The notes below the pieces were generated by a model. The model saw nothing but the letters and a program-made list of their open reading frames with translations. It ran no database searches and was not told where the DNA came from. A stretch of DNA of 64,000 nucleotides from Choristoneura fumiferana (Eukaryota > Arthropoda > Insecta > Lepidoptera > Tortricidae), in NCBI RefSeq assembly GCF_025370935.1, contig NC_133485.1, forward strand, positions 8,274,734-8,338,733, written 5' to 3'. Shown here piece by piece: positions 55,206-64,000 of this stretch. Numbering within the stretch: the first letter of the stretch is position 1; each line of letters starts with the position of its first letter. The translations under genes were made by a program, and so were the position numbers.

Positions 55206-57411
55206 GATGTGGTCAATTGCACTTTACTGTACGGTCCGTGTACAGGCTAAATATTTTCTATATGCTATACATAAATAATAAGAAAATCAAATTAAAAATA
55301 GCTCACTGGGGCATAATATAGTAATTCTGAAATGATTCAAAAGACGATAACACTGTGACATGCCAAGTATCTGCGATAGGTCTCGTATCAGTGCGATCAA
55401 TTAGACATCAAATCTACCGGTCATCAAGGCGAATATTAAAAATAAAACAGTATTTTTAGTCCATTTTTTTATAATTGATCAAACCACGCATAATACAATA
55501 TCCTCGTGTGAGAAACGTCTTAACTTTTTAACTTAAATCGCCCTGCATGCGGGCAGCAAAACACCGCAGACACTTCGTCCGTCAACACCTGAATTCTTCA
55601 TATTTAAAAATGCAAACGTACAACCGCAATCTACCATTGTCCTTTTATCGACTACTATGGCTCATCCCTTATAGTTATATTATAAATCTCTTCGTCGTAA
55701 AAATATTGACTATGAGAGACTATCCTTACAAACGACAGCTTGGAGGGTTTCCATTTCACTACCACGCCGTACGCCTACAGTATATTTGTCGTGTGGACGT
55801 AAGATTTCTTGAGATCAGTGTTTTGTGAGCAATCCCTTCCATTCGCCTCCATGTAATACTTCAAGTGTGAGTATAGAAGTGCAATTTGTTCCCTCATTGG
55901 CCTATACCTAATACATTTGGTTTTCCAGGACCTGAAACGAAAGAGATAAAAAAATATCATAAAGACCAGAATTATTTTGAAGTATTCTGTTTTCTATTTG
56001 ACAAGTTAAATTTTTTGATAAAAATATAGTATCGATATAGGTTTTACGGGATGACCGTAAAAGTAACAAAAAATTTGGAATTGAAATAAAAAATACAAAA
56101 AGATTCCAAAAAACCAATCTTAAAAATATAGTACCTACTTTGACAGATAAGCAAACTTAATATCTCCGCTTTAGTGTGAATTAACTCAACTGATAAGATG
56201 TTAGATAAATTCTTACTACGAAATAAAACTTTTGGGGATCTCACTCATAGTTATTATTATACCAAGTACCTAGACGAGTCTACTTTTGACCACGGCCGCT
56301 GCAATGTGGTCGAAACATCGAGGTAATTTTTAAGGAATGATTGTCGCGTTTAAGACCCAGTTGTAATTCTAAGTCGCTACACTTTTAACATAGTGGTCGT
56401 GGTCGTAAGTTGAGGTTTCTTGGGTAAACGGTGTGGTCTTGTCTTCCACACCGCAATGCGGGAATCCGGAGTTGGCAATAGAGAGCTTAGTCGCCTTTAA
56501 CGATATCTACTGTCTTATTGTAAAACCGGGCACGGCACGGTAAGTTGTAATAACAACTACAAAATAAAACTTAGCAAAGATAAAGCAATGTTTCTAGATT
56601 TGCGCTTATCAGCGTGTCTCAATAAAATAATGCACACATTGTAAGAAAATAAATAGCGTATGATGCAATCGTTTCAATAAAGATATATATAAGGGATTTT
56701 GAACGCCTTTTCAAGACGGAAGCGTATCTTCGTTTTAATGTGTCACAAGCATGGCATAGAAATCTAGATGTTCAATAGAAATCAACTCAATTCTTAATTA
56801 TCTGGCCTCCACGTTCAAGGAAAATATGTAGGTGTAATATAGATGCTATATCCCCATGAAACAAAAAACGATAGTAACCTTTATTTTGACGTCCGTAATA
56901 TAGTTTTTCGTATTTTTCTTTGGAAGTGTTTAATATAGTAAATGAGCTTGTTATGTACAACTCTTGCATTAAAAAATTAAGTAGTTACTACTTTTTTATT
57001 AATTTTAAACTCTAGTGTAAATATTTGGTAAGAAGACGACAAGAACTGTTGAGATAAATCTCGGGAGAAAAGTCGGCCGAAAAATAAATTTATAAGTAAT
57101 TGGCTTTTTGAAAATGTACATCAAATATACCTCTGTCTAAAACGCTTTTCCCTATGCAGTAGGTATGACGCTACTTGCGTGTGACGTACACGCAAGTATT
57201 TCATTTTCTATTTAATCAAGAATTTTAAACACTTATAACTCTGTTTAATGTAAAGGTAACTTCAAAATTGTTTTTCGTTCGATAACACGCATTTTCTCGA
57301 ACTTCAAAATTATGATTTATAAAATAAATAAAATATAGTCATATACTACGTCCAGTTTGATTCCCAGCTCAGCTTTCTGTTAGACGTATTGGTAGTGAAT
57401 TATGTACTTAC
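55206..57411. other. Intergenic or 3' part of the coiled-coil gene
   Basis: No exon that I can support firmly. A minus-strand open stretch at about 56377-56506 (SGFPHCGVEDKTTPF) lacks a usable acceptor in frame. Confidence 0.4.
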
Positions 57412-57493
57412 TTGGTGTGACGGTAGTGGTGGTGGCGGCAGACGGCGGCGCCACACTGGCAGTGGTGGCTGGCGGCGCCGTGCTCGTTGGCTT
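57412..57493 (-). CDS. Coiled-coil gene, exon C: Pro/Thr linker
   Basis: 82-nt exon encoding KPTSTAPPATTASV then PPSAATTTTVTP. Low-complexity, GC-rich, donor CCAA|GTAAGTAC, acceptor TTTCCAG. A possible continuation is an exon at about 56518 after AAGACAG that would add seven codons and a stop, but that acceptor has a poor pyrimidine tract. Confidence 0.65.
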
Positions 57494-60410
57494 CTGGAAA
57501 TAAAGATATCACATATGATAAGTTTCTGTTAAAAAAACATTTTTTATACAAGCTTTTTTTTTGTTGACTGTACTTGCATTGTCATTTAAGCTGCATATCC
57601 GTACCAAGTTTCCAATCAGTACTATTAACCACTGAGGAGGTCCCTCCCGCGGAGACGATCCTGGCAGGATCACCAAGATGTAACTACCAGATTATTGTAT
57701 TGTCATCAAATTTACATAAGTATGCCAAACAAAGTCAATCGGACCGCTGGAAAAGGGTCAAATTTAGCTTCCAAGATTTGACCCAAATAAATAAATGAGG
57801 CACGCTAAAGAAAAGCTTGTAAAGACAGGTAATTACTAGTACCAGTAGAAGTAGGCTGTAGTTTGAGCTGTGCCATACACAGACGCTCTCGTAATATGTA
57901 GTAAACCAACAAACGAACCGACATCACATGGCATTACAATTTAGCCATCTGGGTTGACATGACAACGTATATGCAATCTCTCTAATATATCGTGTGTGTT
58001 AATAGACAACTAGGTAGCTGTTCGTAGAAGCGTCTGCTAGGAATCCTCCATCGCGCGTCTTAGAATTTTTCAAGATAAAAACTATCCTATGTACTTCTCA
58101 CAGTCTCAAATTATCTCCATACTAAATTTCACCACGACCAGTTTCAGTCAGTTTGTTGAATCGCCAAAAAGGCCAAAGACACTAGATCCTTGACTTTGTT
58201 TACTTGTTTTTGTTTTTTGCACGAAGTTAGGATAAGAATTGTGATCTCTTAATATCAGGTGATTCTCTTGCCAGTGTATTTACTTTACAGACAAAAAAGA
58301 AATGAGAGCAAAAGCGTTACCTGACACATGTTACAAAAAGTACAAAAACTTTAAACCTGATACTTACAATAAGCATTGCTATCCTGTTTTGTAGCTCATC
58401 GACCCGCGATGAGAGCGTAGAATTGAGCGCCGCTAGCTCTTGTTTCAGCTCATCTTCCCTCTTCACACTAGCCGTGATGTTGGCTGCGGTCTCATTGCTT
58501 CTGTCAACTAGCGCTTGAACAATCTTCTTTACTTCTTCGACGCCCGCTGCGGCCGCAACGGCTTGCTTTTTCGTTGAAGTTAGTGTGCCGTCGAAGCCGG
58601 TGATCTGGGGATAATAGGTTTATTGAGATATTATTAATAGAAATGAAAATAAAAAAAATATAGTGGGTGATCTGGGGATAATAAAAATGATGATGTGGTT
58701 TAAACTATCTTTTTACAGAATAAGGTTGGCACATTTTTTAAGCAAAAACAATGCTGTGTCAGAAGGTATAAGACTTCCACACAGGGTATACGACTAAACT
58801 TATGTGTATAAACCAGTTACAATTTACATGCATAGGGATATTGTTTAGTTCCTTATAAGCAAAGTATTGCTAAACACCACCTAAACACCAACGCAACCAA
58901 AGGTATGGGTACAAACTGGGATAGTTGCTGCACTCGATGTTACAAATGATGATGATGAATGCATAAAAGATATGTTTATACCGTGAAATTTGTCATTCTT
59001 ATCATTACACCTCGGCCAATAGAAAATAAAAATAAAATGAAAATTAAAATGTATCAAACACAACTAAAATGTAAAGCTTTATATTTTGTCCTAAATTTTC
59101 TTTAAGACTTCGCGTTAAATGATTGAAAGCGAGAATATTCATCTTCCGGAACCTCTCAAATCAATCCTTAACAAATGCTGTCTAATTTTGCCCCGGCAGG
59201 CACCGTTGCAGCCTTCTTCGCCCGCTTTACAGTCTGTTCGTATTCCACTTTCAGCTTGAACAGCCCCAGGCTAAGCTGGTAGAGTACCTACACATTACTG
59301 TTCTATGCTCTATACGCCAAGGTCGCTTGCTTGCGATCCAAGGATGCCGAGGGTCCCCTGCAGGTCCGCAATTCTCCGCGGCATGTCGGTCAGTTTGGAC
59401 CCAGACACCGCCGCTAGTTCCGCTGCAACCTTCTTCACTCGCTTCACGAGCTGGTAGAGTAAGTACCTACACACTACTGTTCTAGGTATACTGTAACATG
59501 GCAAACCTCCGCGGTGCGCAACTGGCCGCCTACAGAAGAACAAAATTCTAAATTATTAATACTCTTTTGTTTTTTCCCGTCATTGGCTCTACTATTTGGT
59601 AAGGCGTAAGCCGAAATTTGATTTCTTGAATAGAAATAAATAATATTTTTACTCGGTGATAGCTAAATATCTCACTGAGCTACTTGCGAAATAAGGGCTG
59701 CCTTTAACGCAGGTATTGTGAATATTATTTCCAACATTTATTTATTTTATATTTTGTAAAACCTAATCCAAATGTCCTTAGCTTTCTTTCTCTGGCCCCA
59801 AGTTGGGCGCCAATGTAACCGGCTAGGCGGTCGGAGAAACAAAAGGTAAAATAATAATAATTGTTTTTTTTTTGTATTATATTTTTATTTTGTAACCACA
59901 CGCGTTTTATTTCTCCGACCGGTTAGCCGGTTACAATACGTCACGGTCACTTACTGGCGACCCTGCAAGTCCAAGTTCGCAATTTTCTGACGCGTGTCGG
60001 CCAGTATGATTCCCGACATCGCCGCCAGTTCCGCTGCAACCTTCTTCACTCGCTTCACGAGCTCGTCGTATTTTAGTTTTGGACAGCCGCTCACCGACCT
60101 GGTAGAGTACCTACCTACACACTACTGTTCTATACGTCACGGACACTTACTTGCGACCCAAAGTTGCCGACGGTCCGCTGCAGGTCCGCGATTCTCCGCG
60201 GCGTGTCGGCCAGTTTGGGCGCGTCAGCGAGCTGCCCCGACACCGCTGCCAGTTCCGCCGCAGCCTTCTCGACGCGCTTCACGAGCTCGCCGTGTTCTAG
60301 CTCTAGCTGGGCCAGCCGCGCGCTGAGCTGGCTTGCGTTGGCTCGTAGCTGGCGGGAGGCCGTGTCGCAGCTTTGCAAAGCGTCACCGACGCCACCGCTT
60401 GTTGTTGATA
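57412..60410 (-). CDS. Unrecognised coiled-coil protein, three internal exons (partial)
   Basis: Three exons in phase: 60410-60151 (phase 1 in, 0 out), 58604-58368 (0-0) and 57493-57412 (0 in, 1 out), 192 codons together. The first two are rich in Ala/Leu/Glu/Lys with heptad-like spacing (LSARLAQLELEHGELVKRV, VEEVKKIVQALVDR, LAALNSTLSSRVDELQNRI), so an extended coiled coil is likely. The third is a Pro/Thr/Ala-rich linker (PPATTASVAPPSAATTTT), mucin-like. Three N-glycosylation sequons (NAS, NET, NIT) and a fourth (NST) would fit an extracellular or lumenal protein, but I see no signal peptide or membrane segment because the first exon is not in view. The true 5' and 3' ends were not found. 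I cannot name the family. The locus is convergent with GCAT. Confidence 0.72.
58368..58604 (-). CDS. Coiled-coil gene, exon B
   Basis: Exactly 79 codons, ITGFDGTLTSTKKQAV to LQNRIAMLI, phase 0-0. Acceptor CCCCAG, donor CTTATT|GTAAGTAT. Heptad-like Leu/Val/Ile spacing without Pro, and two sequons (NET, NIT). Confidence 0.75.
59201..59309 (-). pseudogene. Decayed copy 3 of coiled-coil exon A
   Basis: Reads YQLSLGLFKLKVEYEQTVKR then AKKAATV, aligning with LSARLAQLELEHGELVKRVEKAAAEL of exon A (cited in parts). It starts at the same CTACCAG junction and lacks the 3' half. Confidence 0.6.
59325..59462 (-). pseudogene. Decayed copy 2 of coiled-coil exon A
   Basis: Open frame YQLVKRVKKVAAELAAVSG then LTDMPRRIADLQGTLG and GSQ, closely parallel to exon A, but the donor is GCAAGC instead of GTAAGT, and the 5' part of the exon is missing, replaced by the TACTCTACCAG linker shared by all copies. 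Confidence 0.7.
59794..59935 (-). mobile_element. Short LTR plus primer-binding site relic
   Basis: 59814-59935 (122 bp) begins TGTAACCGG and ends CCGGTTACA on the minus strand, with AATAAAA inside. One base beyond its end comes TGGCGCCCAACTTGGGGC (59812-59795), the form expected of a tRNA primer-binding site in Ty3/gypsy-type elements. No coding region follows, so it is a truncated LTR element or a TRIM-like nonautonomous one. An alternative is a MITE with 26-bp inverted ends, with the PBS match by chance. Confidence 0.55.
59946..60100 (-). pseudogene. Decayed copy 1 of coiled-coil exon A
   Basis: Matches exon A from the GELVKRV region to the donor: reads DELVKRVKKVAAELAAMSG and ADTRQKIAN, but with a frameshift upstream and a gap in the QLADAPK region. 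The donor GTAAGTG is kept. It sits in the intron between exons A and B in the same orientation. Confidence 0.7.
60151..60410 (-). CDS. Coiled-coil gene, exon A
   Basis: Acceptor TTGATCACACAG, donor TCGCAA|GTAAGTGT. Encodes about 86 residues starting STTSGGVGDALQSC, then LVKRVEKAAAELAAVSGQL and RRIADLQRTVGNFGSQ. Strong GC bias (many GCG, CTG, CGC codons) against AT-rich flanks. It is the intact parent of the three decayed copies downstream. Confidence 0.75.
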
Positions 60411-61779
60411 CTGTGTGATCAAGTTTTTATTAAGCCATGGGATAGCGCAAGCGCATACGATAAATATAGGTAGGTACACTTTTCACACCTCTGAGGTCTT
60501 TATAATGTTTTTACTTATAAGTTTCTAGGTGCTCGAAAATTATTTGAAAAATCATATTACAAGCTTTTATTAGTTTCACCTTTCCCGTTGTCTGTCTGTA
60601 ATCAAATCTTGCAAGTTAAATTCGACCAACTTCCAGCAGTTGGATTGATTTGATATTTGGTACACTTTTGGTAAACTTTGGCACACAAAACAAATTGTAA
60701 ATTGCGTGAAAACAATAATCAGGTAGTGACATCTTGGTAGTCCAGCCAGGACCGTCTCCACAGGACGGAACTCTTCAATGGTTAATGGCATCGACTTGAA
60801 ATTTGGTATGCAAATGTAGTTTGGGTGACAATACACGTACGTACATTCAGCAAAAAAAAGCTTGTGTTAAAAAGGATTTTTTTATCAAAAACTTATTTAA
60901 ACTAAGTTTACAGATCCTATTACTCAAAACGGGTAAGAATTACACCTCTCCATCGTAAGAGGCGACTGAGGATATAGGTTAAGGTATACCGTAGGAAGCT
61001 GTCACTATTGTACCGTTTTTGTCAAACTTAAGACCTAAAATTGCTAAAAGTGGCTCGGAAGCGGTAACGTTTCGTGTGCTCTGCCTACCCCATTTGGGAA
61101 TACAGGCGTGATGTTTGTGTACGTGTGTGTATTACTCAAAACTATGTATGTACGCAATTTTAAATTAACCTCATTATGCCGTTTTTAGAAGTATGTAAAT
61201 CATTACAACAATTTCAATGCGTCTATTAAAAATGGTATGCTTAGGTTCCTTAAAGAAGTTACGATATATGTATCTTAGAAAACTTACACGAATAGGTAGG
61301 TGTACACGGTGGGCACTTGCGCCAAATTGTGGCATGAGTAAAGTGAAGAGTGTTTTTTTTATTATTTCTAATACATTATTATGTTGTTATTTGGAGTTAA
61401 GTCGACTCGTCATTAGACTATTGACCAAACAGATGGACGACATTTAATATTTTCAACTCTCGGTACTTGCAACAAACACAACGACATTGAACGGGTGTTG
61501 TCATACGATTAGTCAATATCTCATGTAAGGTAAAGAAAACTGTTCAAACTTCTGGAAAGTATGATAAATTTTGAGCCGAAGAATACATAAATTAAATTAA
61601 ATATATAAAACATACGCTACGACGTAAACGCAACAAAAAAAATCTAAGGCTACGTGTAACGTAAAAAAAACGTGACATTGTTTTTTAAACCTTTAGACGT
61701 CTTGTTAACCGGTTGGGCGAACTTGGAAACAATAGGTACTGATCTAACATGGACTTTGCTTAGTAGGTAATGCAAGGTG
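60411..61779. other. Upstream of coiled-coil exon A, no exon found
   Basis: AT-rich; contains a dispersed GTAAGAGGCGACTGAGG fragment near 60955. The 5' exons of the coiled-coil gene were not found here. Confidence 0.45.
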
Positions 61780-62130
61780 GTTTTTAGGGTTCCGTAGCCA
61801 AAATGGCTTATAGTTTCGCCATGTCTGTCTGTCTTTCCGTCCGCGGCTTTGCTCAGGGACTATAAAGCTGTAATTTTGCACGAATATATATGTAAACTAT
61901 GCCGACAAAATGGTACATTAAAAAATTAAAAATAATTTTTTTTTAGATTATCTGCCATAGACGCAAAGTGGGAGTGATTTTTTTTTCTCATCCAACCTGT
62001 AGTGTGGGGTATCATTGGATAGGTCTTTTAAAACCATTAAGGGGTTGCTAAAACGATTTTTCGATTCAGTGACAATAATTAATAATTGCAAAATATTCAA
62101 CTTTAAACTGCAAATTTTCATTAAAATTGA
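61780..62130 (+). repeat. Dispersed GGGTTCCG repeat, 3'-truncated
   Basis: Starts TTTTTAGGGTTCCGTAGCC, GTCTGTCTGT, and follows the family to AATATTCAACTTTAAACTGC, then leaves it. Confidence 0.7.
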
Positions 62131-62573
62131 ATGGGCAAAAATTATTATTAAGACTTCACTGTGCAAATCGAGGGCAAACTTCAAATTTTATGGGCACACC
62201 TATGGCGATTTTGGCATTTTTAGCATTAAGATAAGCATTTACATTCAGAAAAAATCATTTGGTAAACTGGACCTGATGAAGAAGACCGTAGATGACCAAT
62301 GGAACTCGTCAAAGCTAAGTAATGCTCGCTCGTCTTTAAACGATCATGATTAATATACCTAGATAAGCGACTAAGAAGAAGCTTTAAGTTAAAGACTGAT
62401 CTGATGCTGAAGGCAGAAGGTAGGCAACGGAATAAAAAAAAAAAAAAAAAACGGAACTCTAGTATAAAACAACGTAACTAAGCCGTGTTCGGGCTTAATG
62501 GAATCGTTGTGAGATGTACTTTGGCTACGAATCACTAAAAAGTGAGAAAAAAAGTTTTTTTTTTACAAAAAAG

Positions 62574-62842
62574 TAAAACTGACTCCAAAAAAAATAACAA
62601 AAAATGGAACCGACTACAAAACCCTTGAAAATATTTTTCTAGGTACCTACTAGCTCGAAGTCGGTGACTCAGCACGACCCAGCAAGAGGGATTGAAACCC
62701 AAAGTAGGTGATAGACGACTTTTGTTCCACTCCTGCTGGGTCGTGCTGAGTCACCGACTTCGAGCTAGTAAGTACCTAGAAAAATATTTTCAAGGATTTT
62801 GTAGTCGGTTCCTCGGTTATTTTTTTGGAGTCGGTTTTATTA
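62574..62842. mobile_element. Fold-back MITE with ~110-bp arms
   Basis: Left arm ACTGACTCCAAAAAAA to CACGACCCAGCAAGAG (62578-62688) pairs with 62731-62842, with a few mismatches and a small indel. A ~40-bp unpaired loop lies between. The outer motif CCGACTCCAAAAAAA is repeated in other lepidopteran repeats. Confidence 0.85.
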
Positions 62843-63159
62843 CAGTCAACAATACGAGGACTCATTACCGTAATATGAAATGCAAATTAATTACTTATTG
62901 ATATTTTATCTTCGTATGTTTGTTTTCGATAGAAGTGCTTCTAGTTATTTATTCAATTGATAAAATGGTTAGCAAAGTCAATGTCTGTTTATCTTCATAC
63001 ATTAATAATTCATATTCATAATAATGAATACTTAGGTATAATTTATAATAACCCTCTAAGGGCAAGTTTTTGCCAGGATACTACAAGTTTTACCTCTAAT
63101 ATTATTCAGATTATATTGATAAAGGACAAATAACTTGTTTGGAAGTCGCTAGTATATAA

Positions 63160-63737
63160 AAAACCGGCCAAGAGCGTGTCGGACACACCCGAAATAGGGT
63201 TCTGTAGCCATTACGACAAATGAAGTAATATTTTTCTAAAGATTTCGTATTATTACTCTTAAACTACTAATAATTCTAAAGAATCTAACCTAACCGATAT
63301 AGTTTTCCTTGTAAGTTTGATAAACTTGCTACCATCCTGCATTTTTTCAATTTTTTCCACCCACCGGTTTAGATTTTAGAGGAAGGGGGGGGGGGCGCTC
63401 GATTTTAAGGAAAATTTGCACCTTAAAGTTGAATATTTTGCAAACAAATCACTAAGTCGAAAAATCGTTTTAGCAACCCCCTAATGGTTTTAAAAGACCT
63501 CTCCAACGATAACCCGCATTACAAGGTTATATGACAAAAAATAACCCCCACTTTACGTTTATGGAAGGTAGGTACTCTAAAAAATATTTTTTTTTTCATT
63601 TTTTTGTTGTACCATTTTGTCGGCATAGTTTACATATATATTCGTGCAAAATTACAGCTTTCTAGCATTGATAGACAGACAGACATGGCGAAACTATAAG
63701 GGTTCCGTTATTGCCATTTTGGCTACGGAACCCTAAC
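63160..63737 (-). repeat. Dispersed GGGTTCCG repeat, reverse orientation
   Basis: Plus strand begins CCGGCCAAGAGCGTGTCGG and ends TGGCTACGGAACCCTAA, the reverse complement of the copies at 9490 and 26792. Complete, without the nested tail. Confidence 0.8.
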
Positions 63738-64000
63738 AAGCTTAATACCTCACAAGTCATCGATCGTAAAAACTTTTTAATCTTCTTTTGCTCGTGTGTG
63801 TGAATTGGAAACAGTTTAGGTATAGATAAACGTTATAATTTAAGAAACATTACTGTTTTACTGCGCATAGTTAAATAACTTAATTCTTGATTACCTTTAA
63901 AACACTCGTAAGCGTGAATGTTCCCTTAAAGTTAACGGAAGTAAAAAATAACACGTTGAGACTCGAACATACTCGAGAACTGAGGATATTTGATAAGGCA
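63738..64000. other. Right edge, nothing recognised
   Basis: AT-rich sequence without repeat or coding signal that I can support. Confidence 0.5.

Noticed and set aside
56377..56506. Minus-strand open stretch as a last exon of the coiled-coil gene
   Set aside because: The only upstream AG in reach puts a stop in this frame; the composition is weak evidence alone.
1..64000. CRISPR arrays, bacterial operons or prophage
   Set aside because: None seen; the tandem repeats lack spacer structure and the genome is that of an insect.

Overview
The window is eukaryotic, from an insect and almost certainly a moth or butterfly (Lepidoptera). The support is: AT-rich DNA; spliced genes with GT-AG introns; tRNA-headed SINEs; RTE and BEL/Pao retrotransposon fragments; many fold-back MITEs; and the dispersed repeat that opens with GGGTTCCG, carries GTCTGTCTGT and ends in CGTGTCCGACACGCTCTTGG, which is typical of lepidopteran genomes. 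There is no bacterial-style operon, and most long open frames are shadows or repeat relics.

Three protein-coding loci can be supported. (1) twisted gastrulation (tsg), minus strand, five exons between 17080 and 24369, 247 codons, apparently complete: a secreted cysteine-rich BMP-binding protein. (2) Glycine C-acetyltransferase (GCAT, also called 2-amino-3-ketobutyrate CoA ligase), plus strand, a mitochondrial PLP enzyme of threonine/glycine metabolism. It appears twice: an incomplete seven-exon copy at 28261-35520 and a complete nine-exon copy at 43890-52982 (428 codons). (3) Part of an unrecognised coiled-coil gene on the minus strand (exons at 60151-60410, 58368-58604 and 57412-57493), with three decayed copies of its first visible exon lying in its own intron. 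An isolated candidate exon with good splice sites lies at 6261-6494 (minus).

The central structural fact is a run of exactly 100 N at 41843-41942. Sequence from 25987 to about 35602, just left of the gap apart from a retrotransposon, is the same as 41943 to about 51466, just right of the gap. The copies differ by a few synonymous exon changes, homopolymer indels and whole SINE/MITE/LTR insertions present in only one of them. The simplest reading is that two contigs carrying the two haplotypes overlap end to end and were scaffolded without merging. The real locus then has one GCAT gene, in the order tsg (minus), GCAT (plus), coiled-coil gene (minus).

Layout: 1-17000 is repeat-rich and nearly gene-free, with an orphan exon, several MITEs, a decayed reverse-transcriptase element (10100-12515) carrying a nested RTE tail, a ~260 bp direct repeat and a perfect 75-bp inverted repeat. 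17080-24369 is tsg, with an 80-bp minisatellite in its third intron. 25700-35602 is the first GCAT copy. 35603-41842 is a degraded BEL/Pao retrotransposon on the minus strand, inserted in GCAT intron 7 of that haplotype and cut off by the gap. 41943-52982 is the second, complete GCAT copy. 53000-57400 is intergenic with fold-back elements. 57412-60410 is the coiled-coil gene, with a short LTR plus primer-binding-site relic among its exon copies. 60411-64000 is intergenic repeats, including a long fold-back at 62574-62842.
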